A DNA stretch of 34,759 bases from an uncultured Campylobacter sp. (GCF_938045775.1 NZ_CALIBH010000126.1:1-34759); one strand, 5' to 3'; shown: positions 1 through 8,669, counted from the stretch's first letter. Notes: generated from the letters alone by a model not told the origin. A program made the numbers and translations.

Positions 1-1067
1 AGCTCTTTCGATCTGTAATCGTAGCTAAAATCTTTCGGAGAGTAATAATTAAGCGTGTTGCCGTCCACTTCGCCGTAAGGATAGCCGAAATTATTGATCG
101 GAAACTGCGCTGGGCGTGGGCTTAGCGTGAAGTCTCTGCCGTAGTTAAAGCCGATCCAGCACATCTCCCAGTTGCCGAATAAATACTCACGAATTTTAGC
201 AAGCTTGCTGTCATCATTGCTTAGCTTCTCGCCCAGCCGCACCTTCGTAACGTCTGCGGGATCGACCGGGATCCAGCCGTGGCCTTTTAGATAAAATTCC
301 GCCCTGCAATGCTGCGCGCCCGAGATATGGCTGACGCCATCTTTAGGCGCGGCGCCCATTTGAGCGCTAAATCTTGACGCGCCGACGCGAATGCCAAACA
401 TCTCTCTTGCGGCGATGCCCTGCGCGCGGCAAAGTGCGACGAAAACGCTATTTATGTCGGTGCATTTGCCACTTAACTTGCCGCTACTTAAAATTTGCTT
501 CACGTCCCCTAGCCCGCAGCCTAGCACGCTGTTATCGCGCTGCATAGTGTTTGCCACCCACGTATAAATCGCGCGCGCCTTTTCCAGATCACCCTTTATG
601 TCGCCTGCGATCTCGTCTGATTTTTGCTTGACGATGCCGTCGATTTGAATTTGCGTGCTAGGCTCTAAAAACTTCGCCACCTCGGGGTTAAGCTTTTCGT
701 TCGGATTAAATTTTACCTTGCTAAAGTCGGTATTTCGCTCAAAGGTCTCGACGCTAAATTTAATATTTAGCGTAGGCTTTGCCACCCCGACGTAGCCGGC
801 ATAGAGCGTCGGAATTTCGCCGTAGTCCACGGACGGATCGTTGAAATTGCCGTCAAATTTTACGTCGCTTACCTTTTGATATTCCGTGATGAGAGGAAGC
901 GGTATCCAAAGCCGAGTCTGCTTGCCCTTCTCCAAAATTTCGTGATTTAGCGATAGCCCGAAAGTTCTCTTTTTGTCAATGACTTTTTCCCCGCCCAAAA
1001 TGGTACTCGGAGTTGCCATAACGGCGCCTAAAATCGCAGTGTTTCTTAAAAAATCGCGTCTTTGCAT
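1..1067 (-). CDS. Transglutaminase-like protein with twin-arginine leader (3' end outside window)
   Basis: Reading leftward from the ATG at 1065-1067, the frame stays open to the window edge, giving about 355 residues without a stop, so the C-terminus is missing. The N-terminus MQRRDFLRN followed by a short hydrophobic run ending near TPSTILGG looks like a twin-arginine export signal, which suggests a periplasmic protein. The second half has a transglutaminase/protease-like core: a Cys in GKCTDINSVFVALC, then a His in QHCRAEFYLKGHGW and an Asp in VDPAD, matching the Cys-His-Asp triad order of the family. An AAGG Shine-Dalgarno lies just ahead of the ATG. The next gene upstream (1488-2543) is a close paralogue without leader. 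The substrate is unknown; a peptidase or amide-cleaving role is as likely as cross-linking. Confidence 0.88.
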   Translation of the reverse strand, partial: MQRRDFLRNTAILGAVMATPSTILGGEKVIDKKRTFGLSLNHEILEKGKQTRLWIPLPLITEYQKVSDVKFDGNFNDPSVDYGEIPTLYAGYVGVAKPTLNIKFSVETFERNTDFSKVKFNPNEKLNPEVAKFLEPSTQIQIDGIVKQKSDEIAGDIKGDLEKARAIYTWVANTMQRDNSVLGCGLGDVKQILSSGKLSGKCTDINSVFVALCRAQGIAAREMFGIRVGASRFSAQMGAAPKDGVSHISGAQHCRAEFYLKGHGWIPVDPADVTKVRLGEKLSNDDSKLAKIREYLFGNWEMCWIGFNYGRDFTLSPRPAQFPINNFGYPYGEVDGNTLNYYSPKDFSYDYRSKE

Positions 1068-1487
1068 GAAATGCCTTCAAAATAAAATGGCTAAGCCTTA
1101 GCCCTAATTTACGCGCTGATTTTAGCCTTTTGCGGCTTTGAAATCGCTAAATTTTAAAATTCCGCAAGCCGTAAATTTTAAAATTCTATCCATATTTAAA
1201 ATTTCAAAATTTCGCTCGCTTTAAAATTTTAGAATTTTGCTCGCCGCGGAATTTTAAAATTTCAAAATTTCGCCCAAAGACATAGCGCGAAATTTCGCCA
1301 AAGCGGGCGTGATAGCCCGCAAACTAGGCGTGCAGGCAGTATGTATCAGGCGGCGTAGGCTAAACCACGCAAAAAGCGCCGCTGTCGCAAAGCCAAGCGT
1401 ACGCTTAGATTAAACGGTTAAGCCTCGACGAAGCGCGGTAGCTTAGCTTAAGCAAAACGCGATAGCAAAATGTAAGCCGCCAAAGGA
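1068..1487. repeat. Spacer filled with AAAATTTTAAAATTT-type repeats
   Basis: No convincing gene lies here. From about 1147 to 1275 the spacer is an irregular array of AT cores (variants of AAATTTTAAAATTTC) separated by short GC-rich linkers such as GCTCGC and GCAAGCCG. The right part (1276-1487) is GC-richer and shows no open frame with a ribosome binding site. It separates the two paralogous transglutaminase-like genes. No terminator with a clean T-tract was seen. Confidence 0.6.
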
Positions 1488-2543
1488 CTAAATTTCGCGC
1501 GAAAAATACTCGTAGATAAAATTTTTAGGCGAGTATGGATCTTTCGGCGTGCCGCCCACTTCGCAATACGGATGCGAAAAAATTTCAATCGGAACGTGCG
1601 CCGGGCGCGGATTTAGCACGATTTCGCGAGCATAGTTAAAGCCCAGCCAGCAAGGCTCCCAGTTACCGAAAAGATACTCGCGCACCCGCGCCAGCTTAGA
1701 ATCATCCTCGCTTAAGTTCTCGCCCAATCGCACCTTCGTAACGTCCGCGGGATCGACAGGTATCCAGCCGTGGCCTTTTAGATAAAATTCCGCCCTGCAA
1801 TGCTGCGCGCCCGAAATTTCAAGCGCACCGCCACTTAGAGCGCCTATGACACCCATTTCAGGCGAAAATTTCTGCGCCGTGCCTGTGCGGATGCCGTAAA
1901 TAGCGCGCGCAGGAATGCCCGCTGCCCTGCAGAGCGCGACGAACACGCTATTTATATCGGCGCATTTGCCGCTTAGTTTGCCGCTGCTTAAAATTGCCGC
2001 TGCATCGCCGCTGCCGCATGCGATCACGCTATTATCGCGGCTCATATTTTTAGCGACCCACTCGTAGATCGCGCGCGCCTTTTCCAGATCGCCTTTAAGC
2101 GAGCCGGTGATCTCGTCTGATTTTTGTTTCGTAGCGCCTTTTGCTGGAATTAGCTTTGAAGGCTTTAAAAACTCCTCAATCTCGGGGCTCAAGCGCTCAT
2201 TTTCATTAAAGCTTACCTTGCTAAAATCAGTATTTCGCTCCGAAATTTCAATATCGAAGCTAAGCTCAAAATAATCGTCGTCTTCGCCTACGACACCTTG
2301 CTCGCCGTATTTGCCGACGCCCGCTCTTGCCTCTTTATCGGGTGTGAAGCGCGCGTAGTACGTGCTTATATGATCTCCGCAGATAGCCGACTCTTGCGCA
2401 TTTGAGCGGGCATGATATTCGCCAAGCAACCTCTGATACGGCTCTTGCAGCACTAAAGGCAGCCAAAGCCGCACCTCTGCGCCACTACTTGAAATTTCGT
2501 GATTAAACCTGAGACTAAATTTTCTCGTTTTTGCTTCTTGCAT
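1488..2543 (-). CDS. Transglutaminase-like protein, leaderless paralogue
   Basis: A 351-residue protein, complete, with AAAGGAG six bases before its ATG. It aligns along its whole length with the neighbouring gene at 1-1067, including the catalytic-type Cys (GKCADINSVFVALC), His (QHCRAEFYLKGHGW) and Asp (VDPAD) and the same C-terminal region (YLFGNWEPCWLGFNYARE). It starts directly at the folded domain (MQEAKTRKFSLRFNHE) and has no twin-arginine or Sec signal, so it should stay in the cytoplasm unless the true start is elsewhere. The two copies share an identical 53-base stretch (271-323 and 1762-1814) around the catalytic His, which points to recent duplication or gene conversion. The function is unknown; a transglutaminase-fold hydrolase is the safest call. 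Confidence 0.88.
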   Translation of the reverse strand: MQEAKTRKFSLRFNHEISSSGAEVRLWLPLVLQEPYQRLLGEYHARSNAQESAICGDHISTYYARFTPDKEARAGVGKYGEQGVVGEDDDYFELSFDIEISERNTDFSKVSFNENERLSPEIEEFLKPSKLIPAKGATKQKSDEITGSLKGDLEKARAIYEWVAKNMSRDNSVIACGSGDAAAILSSGKLSGKCADINSVFVALCRAAGIPARAIYGIRTGTAQKFSPEMGVIGALSGGALEISGAQHCRAEFYLKGHGWIPVDPADVTKVRLGENLSEDDSKLARVREYLFGNWEPCWLGFNYAREIVLNPRPAHVPIEIFSHPYCEVGGTPKDPYSPKNFIYEYFSREI

Positions 2544-2650
2544 TTTTTGCTCCTTTGCTTGAATTGTAAGTCGATTTTATCTCTTTGCGCCTTAAAATGG
2601 ATAAAATTTTATGTTAAAATGGCGCTAAATTTTGAAATTTTAGGATTAAA
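2544..2650. promoter_or_regulatory. Divergent promoter gap between transglutaminase-like gene and cmoB
   Basis: This 107-base gap feeds two divergent genes. On the plus strand TAAAAT at 2615-2620 lies about 30 bases before the cmoB ATG. On the minus strand TAAAAT (plus-strand 2574-2579) lies about 30 bases before the transglutaminase-like gene. Both resemble the -10 box of Campylobacter housekeeping promoters, which usually lack a strong -35. The AT-rich background makes chance matches likely. Confidence 0.35.
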
Positions 2651-3544
2651 ATGGATCTGCAAAAAATCAGAGACGAGAACTTTAAAAAGCTGCAAAGCGG
2701 GCAAAACCGCGAAATTTTAAGCGCGATCGAGGCGCTGCAAATAGGCGAGTGCTGCTGCGAGTGCGGCGACGTCGTGCGTGCAAGCTTTAGCGCTAGCGCG
2801 GAGCAAGAGAATGAAATTTTGCGCATCGCGCAAGCGCTAAAGCCGTGGCGCAAGGGGCCTTTTGCACTGAATGATCTTTTCATCGACGCCGAGTGGCGAA
2901 GCTTCATGAAATTTAACCTGCTGCGGCCGTTTTTAAATCTGAGCGGCAAAACCGTCGCCGACGTGGGCTGCAACAACGGCTACTACATGTTTCGCGCAAG
3001 CGAGCTAGCGCCTGCGCGGCTAGTGGGGTTTGACCCGAGCGCGCTATTTTATCTGCAGTTTCGCTTCATCGAGAAATTCCTCCGTAGCGGCGCGAAATTC
3101 GAGCTTTTGGGCGTGGAGCATCTGCCCTTTTACGAGCACAAATTCGATACGATCTTCTGCCTCGGCGTCATCTACCATCGCAGCGACCCCGTAAAGATGC
3201 TAAAAGATCTGCGAGCCTCGCTAAATGCTGGCGGCGAGGTGTTTTTAGACACGATGTATATCGAGGGAGCAGGCGATTTCGCGCTGTGTCCGAAAAACAG
3301 CTACTCAAAAATTTCAAATATCTACTTCGTCCCGACCGTCGGCGCGCTGCAGAATTGGTGCGAACGGGCGAAATTTAAGGATTTTGAAATTTTGGCTCAA
3401 AAGCCCACGGATGCTAGCGAACAGCGCAAAACGGAGTGGATCGACGGGCAGAGCCTGGAGAATTTCCTAGACCCGCTCGACGACTCGCGCACGATCGAGG
3501 GCTACCCCGCCCCGCGGCGTATCTATGTGCGGCTTCGGGCGTGA
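2651..3544 (+). CDS. cmoB: tRNA U34 carboxymethyltransferase CmoB
   Basis: CmoB transfers the carboxymethyl group of carboxy-S-adenosylmethionine to 5-hydroxyuridine at tRNA position 34, the last step towards uridine-5-oxyacetic acid, which widens wobble decoding. The 297-residue product shows the family signature KPWRKGPF near residue 69, then a class I methyltransferase fold with motif I DVGCNNGYYMFR at about 104-115 and FCLGVIYHRSDP near 175. The length fits the epsilonproteobacterial form. The start is supported by AGGA ahead of the ATG. The enzyme that makes its cofactor, CmoA, lies in the same window at 17852-18556, so both halves of the pathway are present. The call is firm by motif. 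Confidence 0.95.
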   Translation: MDLQKIRDENFKKLQSGQNREILSAIEALQIGECCCECGDVVRASFSASAEQENEILRIAQALKPWRKGPFALNDLFIDAEWRSFMKFNLLRPFLNLSGKTVADVGCNNGYYMFRASELAPARLVGFDPSALFYLQFRFIEKFLRSGAKFELLGVEHLPFYEHKFDTIFCLGVIYHRSDPVKMLKDLRASLNAGGEVFLDTMYIEGAGDFALCPKNSYSKISNIYFVPTVGALQNWCERAKFKDFEILAQKPTDASEQRKTEWIDGQSLENFLDPLDDSRTIEGYPAPRRIYVRLRA

Positions 3545-4108
3545 TCTGCGCCTTTAAAACGTTTTTCGTGCACCCGTGCACCGATATGAAATGAGATCTG
3601 TGTCTTTAAAAACGCGTAAAATTTTACTGAATTTATCGGCTTGCAGGGAAAATTTTGCATTCGACAGAGTGCGGAATTTAGCTAATTTAGCGGGCTTGAA
3701 TTGGACTAGATCGCATTGTAACGGCTAGGATCGGTACACGGCGGCGCAAATTTTAAATTTTGCTTTTGCGTTACGTTTTGCTCGATGCGGCAGTACGAAT
3801 TTTAAATTTCACCTTTTGCGTTACGCTTTGCACGCGCGGCAGCACGAATTTTTATTAAATTTAATCAAGCGGCGGTAAATTTTAAAATTTTATCTACGCA
3901 GCGCACGCCAATGCGCGCATCGTGCGAACTTATCGCAGAATTCAACGCTCGCAGCGGCAAATAAAGCTGTAAATTTCGGCGCCTGCAATGCGAGCAAAGC
4001 GGCATCAATTCCGGTGCCTGCAAGCAAAGCGGTATAAAATTTAACGCCGACCCGCTTCACACCGCTTCACACTTTTTTGCGCGACTAAGCACGGTTAAAT
4101 TTAAACGA
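3545..4108. repeat. Gene-free spacer with about 50-base direct repeat
   Basis: No gene is supported between cmoB and the hydrolase gene. Around 3740-3850 a unit of about 50 bases recurs: CTTTTGCGTTACG occurs at 3763-3775 and again at 3813-3825, each preceded by GAATTTTAAATTT or a close variant and by GCGGC. A third, degraded start follows at about 3836. Further right, GCCTGCAA and GCAAAGCGG recur irregularly (about 3980-4035). The whole stretch alternates AT cores and GC-rich linkers. Confidence 0.55.
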
Positions 4109-4708
4109 TCAGCGCTCAAAAAATTGCAAAAAATATTTTAAATTTTGCCTCTCGGCCTGCAGGCTCGTATTTGGGCCGTGTCCCGGATAGAGCGTAAAAT
4201 CACCCTTTATCTGCAAAATTTTATGCAAAGACTCTCTCATCTGCTCGCCGCTTGAAAAGGGAAAATCCCACCTGCCGATAGAGCCTTTGAATATGACGTC
4301 GCCGCTAAAGATGACCCCGCCCACTTCGATCATACAGCTGCCCGGCGTATGTCCGGCAAAAAGACTAAATTTAACGTTAAAGCCCGCTATTTCAAAGCTT
4401 TGCTCCTGCCCTTTTATGAGCACGTCCGCTTCTATGGGCTCGGGCATCGTCTCAAAGGGATCGATCCGCAGCATAAAGGCGTCTTCCTCGTGGATATAAA
4501 TTTTAGCGCCCGCCTTTTGCAGCTTCGCATCGTCGTAAACATGATCGAAATGCCCATGCGTATTCAAAACCGCGGCGATCTTTCCCGTATTTTGCATCAC
4601 CCAATCAAAGCTGCCCTGCCCCGGATCGATCACAAGATCGCCCTGCTCGCCCTTTAGAATGTAGCAATTCGTCACATATTCGCCGAAAGCTTTTTTTAAA
4701 ATTTGCAT
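4109..4708 (-). CDS. MBL-fold metallo-hydrolase (glyoxalase II-like)
   Basis: A 199-residue single-domain metallo-beta-lactamase-fold protein. The metal-binding HxHxDH motif is HGHFDH at 51-56. A second His sits in AGHTPGSC, and the ligand Asp in FSGDVIFKGSIGR with a later GHGP His complete the binuclear Zn/Fe site typical of the hydroxyacylglutathione-hydrolase branch. The position next to nadE matches C. jejuni, where a hydrolase of this family is divergent from nadE. Cytoplasmic: no signal peptide is seen. The substrate is unproven; a small thioester hydrolase is plausible, but this branch is mostly uncharacterised. The start is supported by AGGAGG a few bases upstream. Confidence 0.9.
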   Translation of the reverse strand: MQILKKAFGEYVTNCYILKGEQGDLVIDPGQGSFDWVMQNTGKIAAVLNTHGHFDHVYDDAKLQKAGAKIYIHEEDAFMLRIDPFETMPEPIEADVLIKGQEQSFEIAGFNVKFSLFAGHTPGSCMIEVGGVIFSGDVIFKGSIGRWDFPFSSGEQMRESLHKILQIKGDFTLYPGHGPNTSLQAERQNLKYFLQFFER

Positions 4709-4803
4709 TTAAATCCTCCTTTTAAGCTTAAATTAAAGCCGTAATTTAGCCAAAAATAGTTAAAATTCGCGCAATTTAACGTAAAATTTTAAGGCTAAAT
4801 ATT

Positions 4804-5607
4804 ATGTTTTTGGACGATTTGCTGCCGCAACTGACCGATTTTTTATCGGAGAGACTCGATGAAACTGGTGCGGACGCCTTTGTAGTGGGTATCAGCGGTG
4901 GGCTTGACAGCGCCGTGGTTTCTGCGCTTTGTGCACTTACCGAGATTCCCACTTACGGGCTTATCCTACCTAGTGCGGGTTCAAATTTAGAAAATATGGC
5001 AGACGCGATCTTTCACTGCGAATCCTTTAATATCCCCTACGAGATCAAAGAGATCGCGCCATTTGTAGAAAATTTTACCGCTTTAAATCCCGGTGCAAGC
5101 GCTCTTCGCATCGGAAATTTCGCCGCGCGCGTGAGAATGAGCTTGCTTTATGATTACAGCGCGGCTAAACGCGGCGTAGTCGTAGGCACGAGCAATCTTA
5201 GCGAGAGAATGCTCGGCTACGGCACGATCTACGGCGATCTGGCCTACGCATTTAATCCGATCGGAGAAATTTTTAAAACCGATCTGTTTAAATTCGCAAA
5301 AATTTTATGCATAGACGATGCGATCATCAAAAAAGCCCCAAGCGCCGATCTATGGGAAAACCAAAGCGACGAACGTGAGCTTGGATACAGCTACGAGATC
5401 TTAGATAGCGTGCTAAGAGATATTTTTTCGCGGCCTAATCTAAGGACCAAATTTCGCTCGGGCGAGCAGATCTGCGCGGACGATCTGAAATATCTGAAAA
5501 ACTCGCGCCACAATCAAGAGCTGGTGAAATTTATCGTCCGTAGAATTCTTAAAAATAATTTTAAGCTTCGCGCGCCCGCGGTCGCCCGCATAGAGCCCGC
5601 GCACTAA
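4804..5607 (+). CDS. nadE: NAD+ synthetase (ammonia-dependent type)
   Basis: NadE amidates nicotinic acid adenine dinucleotide to NAD+. The 267-residue protein carries the ATP-pyrophosphatase P-loop SGGLDS at 31-36 and the conserved GTSNLSERMLGYGT segment that binds the dinucleotide. It has no N-terminal nitrilase-type glutaminase domain, so it should use ammonia directly. It opens the long plus-strand gene train; the next gene follows after only 10 bases. Its promoter must lie in the 95-base divergent gap 4709-4803, which is AT-rich with several TAAAAT-like boxes that cannot be ranked by eye. In C. jejuni nadE has the same neighbours (hydrolase on the left, lpxK on the right). Confidence 0.95.
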   Translation: MFLDDLLPQLTDFLSERLDETGADAFVVGISGGLDSAVVSALCALTEIPTYGLILPSAGSNLENMADAIFHCESFNIPYEIKEIAPFVENFTALNPGASALRIGNFAARVRMSLLYDYSAAKRGVVVGTSNLSERMLGYGTIYGDLAYAFNPIGEIFKTDLFKFAKILCIDDAIIKKAPSADLWENQSDERELGYSYEILDSVLRDIFSRPNLRTKFRSGEQICADDLKYLKNSRHNQELVKFIVRRILKNNFKLRAPAVARIEPAH

Positions 5608-5617
5608 GGAGAGATTT

Positions 5618-6754
5618 ATGAAAGAGATACCGTTTTATAAGGCTCAAATCGATAAAAAAGAGGAAGACTTAATTAAAAGCGCCCTCTACAACAGCGATAT
5701 AAGATATAGCGAAATTTTTGAAGAGGATATTTGTAAATATTTCGGCGTAAAGCATGCCGTATCGACTACGAGCGGCACGACGGCGCTGCATCTGGCGCTT
5801 TGTGCGATGGATATTAAGCGCGGAGATAAAATTTTATGCTCCGTAAATTCCTTCCCCAACGTCGCCGAAGTGATCCGCCACTTCGACGCCGAGCCCGTTT
5901 TCGTAGATATCGATCCGATAAGCTTTAATATCACGAGCGAAAGCCTTGCTCGCACGATAGATCAGAACCGCCACAAGAAGCTAAAATGCGCTTTCATCTC
6001 GCACATCGCGGGGCTTGCTGCAGATATAGGCGCCATTAGCGAGGTCGCCAAAAGCGAAAATATCATCCTCATCGACGATGCGTGCCGCGCTATGGGCGCT
6101 ACCTATAAGGGCGCAAAAATCGGAGCGCTTAAAAGCTCGCTCATATCGTGCTTTCAGATCAATCCTCAAGCGCAAGATGCGATCTCTACGGCAGGCTTTT
6201 TCGTTACGAACGACGATGAGATCGCAAGCGCCGCGCAAATTTTAAGAAACGGCGGCATCGTGGGAGACGCCTTTTACAAAGACGGCAATATGTCCTTTAC
6301 CTACGACGTCGATCGCATCGGTCAAAAATACGATCTTAACGCTATAAATTCCGCCTACGCCATCGCACAGTTTGAAAAAACCGATACCTTTATAAAGCGC
6401 CGCAAGCAGATCGCCGCAGCCTACCGCGAACAGCTCGCAAACTGCCCGCACGTGACGCTTCCAAGCGACAGCGAGGAGCATATCTATACTCAATTCATCG
6501 TAAAGATCGACAAAAACCGCGACGATTTCGCCAAGGCGCTGATCTCGCGCGGAGTGAGCGTTTCGCTGCACTACGTGCCGGTGCATCTGCTAAGCTACTA
6601 TAAAAGCAAATATAATTACAAGGTCAATGACTTTCCGAATGCGCTTAAAAACTATCAGCAAATTTTATCCCTACCGATCTACACGGCGCTTAGCGACGAC
6701 GATGTGAGCTACATCTGCGAGCAGATCAAAGAGATAGCGCAAAATCGTGTTTAA
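5618..6754 (+). CDS. DegT/DnrJ/EryC1/StrS-family protein lacking the PLP lysine
   Basis: A 378-residue protein with the fold-type I architecture of sugar aminotransferases of the DegT family: the substrate/phosphate segment TTSGTTALHLAL (50-61), the Asp that contacts the pyridine nitrogen (IDDACRAMGA, D154) and the C-terminal segment LHYVPVHLL. In family members the internal Schiff-base Lys follows in a stretch like SFHPxK, about 30 residues after that Asp. Here the stretch reads SCFQINPQAQDAISTAG (177-193), and no Lys occurs from 173 to 220. It is therefore probably not a normal aminotransferase. It could be a dehydratase-like enzyme, as in ColD/E1 where His replaces Lys, or a non-catalytic protein. 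It overlaps lpxK by 8 bases, suggesting an envelope-sugar link. C. jejuni, as I recall it, lacks this gene at the locus. Confidence 0.85.
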   Translation: MKEIPFYKAQIDKKEEDLIKSALYNSDIRYSEIFEEDICKYFGVKHAVSTTSGTTALHLALCAMDIKRGDKILCSVNSFPNVAEVIRHFDAEPVFVDIDPISFNITSESLARTIDQNRHKKLKCAFISHIAGLAADIGAISEVAKSENIILIDDACRAMGATYKGAKIGALKSSLISCFQINPQAQDAISTAGFFVTNDDEIASAAQILRNGGIVGDAFYKDGNMSFTYDVDRIGQKYDLNAINSAYAIAQFEKTDTFIKRRKQIAAAYREQLANCPHVTLPSDSEEHIYTQFIVKIDKNRDDFAKALISRGVSVSLHYVPVHLLSYYKSKYNYKVNDFPNALKNYQQILSLPIYTALSDDDVSYICEQIKEIAQNRV

Positions 6755-7793
6755 ACTCCTAATCGAGCGAAACCTATACGACCCGAGCCCCGCGTGGCTT
6801 GCGCTAGGGGTGATTTTAGCACCTCTTTCGCTACTTTATACGCTGATCGTCTGCCTAAAAAGGCTCTTTGCTAAGCCGCAAAAATTTAAAATTCCAATAA
6901 TCAGCGTCGGAAATTTAACCCTCGGCGGAAGCGGCAAAACCCCGCTGGTGCGGGCGCTTTTTAAAGAATTTAACGGGGGGCTCAAAACATGTATCATCCT
7001 TCGCGGATACGGACGCAAAAGTAGAGGCTTGCTCGAAGTAGCGCTCGGCGGGCGGATACTTTGCGACGTGGGACAAAGCGGCGATGAGGCGATGGAATAC
7101 GCGCTGTTTCTGCGCGGCGCAAACGTGATCATCAGCGAAGATCGCGCCGCAGGGATTTTGCGCGCGCAAACTCTCGGCTTTGAGCTCGTGATCTTGGACG
7201 ACGGATTTTCTAAATTTAATATCTCTAAATTTGATATCTTGCTGCGTCCGCAAAGCGCGCCGAAGCTGCCCTTTTGCCTGCCCTTCGCCGCATATCGCTA
7301 CCCGCCGTTTTTTTATAAATTTGCAGATTTCATACCCGCTCAGAGCGACATCTCGCAGGAGCTTAGGATCGTTTCGGCGGCGGATCTGCAAAGTAAGCTA
7401 AACGGCACGAATGAGATTTCAAATCTCGCCGCGGATAAAATTTCAAATTTGAACCCCGCGGCTGCGGATAAAATTTTAAATTCTAAAGAGGCGAGCTTTG
7501 AGAGATCCCGCACGATCTTAATCAGCGCTATCGCCAAGCCTTGGCGCTTGCAAGAGTTTTTGCCGCTCGCAAAAGCCCACGCATTTTTCCCCGACCATTA
7601 TGATTTCAAAAAAGAGCAGATTTTAGAGCTGTTAAGGCGCGAGGATGCGGAGCATATCCTTTGCACGGCGAAAGATTACGTGAAATTAAGGGATTTGGGC
7701 GCGGAAATTTCGGTGATTTTGCTAAATTTAAAGCTAAGCGAAAACTTTATCCGCGAAATTCAAAACTACATAAACCAAGCTATGATAAAATAA
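6747..7793 (+). CDS. lpxK: Tetraacyldisaccharide 4'-kinase LpxK
   Basis: LpxK phosphorylates the 4' position of the lipid A disaccharide precursor at the inner membrane, forming lipid IVA. The 348-residue product has an N-terminal hydrophobic anchor (about residues 17-37), the Walker A-like loop GNLTLGGSGKTP at 55-66, LRGYGRKSRG after it and the late FPDHYDF motif. The segment around residues 210-250 (GTNEISNLAADKISN and following, to KEASFERS) is a low-complexity insert encoded by GCGGATAAAATTT-type repeats. It is not part of the usual kinase core. The gene starts inside the end of the DegT-like gene (8-base overlap), so translation is probably coupled. Confidence 0.93.
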   Translation: MFKLLIERNLYDPSPAWLALGVILAPLSLLYTLIVCLKRLFAKPQKFKIPIISVGNLTLGGSGKTPLVRALFKEFNGGLKTCIILRGYGRKSRGLLEVALGGRILCDVGQSGDEAMEYALFLRGANVIISEDRAAGILRAQTLGFELVILDDGFSKFNISKFDILLRPQSAPKLPFCLPFAAYRYPPFFYKFADFIPAQSDISQELRIVSAADLQSKLNGTNEISNLAADKISNLNPAAADKILNSKEASFERSRTILISAIAKPWRLQEFLPLAKAHAFFPDHYDFKKEQILELLRREDAEHILCTAKDYVKLRDLGAEISVILLNLKLSENFIREIQNYINQAMIK

Positions 7794-7811
7794 GGTTTTT
7801 AAAGGAATTTT

Positions 7812-8669
7812 ATGATAAAAAAGAGCAAAACCGCCGAAGTCATCATCTCCGCGCTGCCCTATATCCGTAAATTTAGAGATAAAATTTTCGTCGTCAAATA
7901 CGGCGGCGCGGCGCAAACCGACGATGCGCTCAAGCTTGATTTTGCCCGCGACATCGTGCTTTTGCATATGGTCGGCATCAAGATCATCGTCGTGCACGGC
8001 GGCGGCAAAAAGATCAATCAGACCCTGGATAAGATCGGCGTGCAGAGCGAGTTTAAGGACGGTCTTCGCGTAACGAGTAAAGACGCGATCGAAATTACCG
8101 AGATGGTGCTAAGCGGCGCGGTGAATAAAGAGATCACGGCGCTTTTGAACCAAAACGGCGCGCCCGCGATCGGCATCAGCGGCAAGGACGGCGGGCTTTT
8201 GAGGGCAAAATTCCTCGATGAGAAAAAATACGGCTTCGTAGGCGAGATCACCGAGGTAAACACCAAACTGATAAACGACCTGCTGCAAAAGGACTATCTG
8301 CCGGTGATCGCCCCACTTGCGGGCGGCGAGACGGACGAAAACGTGAGCTTTAATATCAACGCCGATCTCTGCGCCAGCAGGATCGCAGCCGCGCTAAAAG
8401 CGAGTAAGGCGATATTTTTAAGCGACATTGACGGAGTGCTCGATAAAGAGGGAAATTTAATCAGCAAGCTTGATGCCGCGCTAATTTCGAAGCTTAAAAA
8501 GGACGGCACGATCGCAGGCGGCATGATCCCAAAGGTCGATGCGTGCCTGCAATGCGTGCGAAACGGCGCAAGTGCCGCGCATATCATCAACGGCAAAATT
8601 CCGCACTCGATCCTGCTTGAGCTTTTCACGGACGGCGGTATAGGAAGTTTGATAAAGGAAGAAATTTAG
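7812..8669 (+). CDS. argB: Acetylglutamate kinase ArgB
   Basis: ArgB phosphorylates N-acetylglutamate, the second step of arginine synthesis. The 285-residue protein shows the amino-acid kinase fold: VKYGGAAQ near the N-terminus, the glycine loop VVHGGGKKINQ near 60-70, GLRVTSKDAIE, and the late AGGMIPKVDAC stretch that binds ATP. AAAGGAATTTT precedes the ATG. It lies 18 bases after lpxK. In C. jejuni lpxK is followed directly by thrC, so argB looks like an insertion into the ancestral cluster. No arginine-responsive site (ARG box) was recognised. Confidence 0.95.
   Translation: MIKKSKTAEVIISALPYIRKFRDKIFVVKYGGAAQTDDALKLDFARDIVLLHMVGIKIIVVHGGGKKINQTLDKIGVQSEFKDGLRVTSKDAIEITEMVLSGAVNKEITALLNQNGAPAIGISGKDGGLLRAKFLDEKKYGFVGEITEVNTKLINDLLQKDYLPVIAPLAGGETDENVSFNINADLCASRIAAALKASKAIFLSDIDGVLDKEGNLISKLDAALISKLKKDGTIAGGMIPKVDACLQCVRNGASAAHIINGKIPHSILLELFTDGGIGSLIKEEI

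Noticed and set aside
3736..3862. CRISPR array
   Set aside because: Units differ from each other, there are only two to three, no constant spacers exist and no cas genes are nearby.
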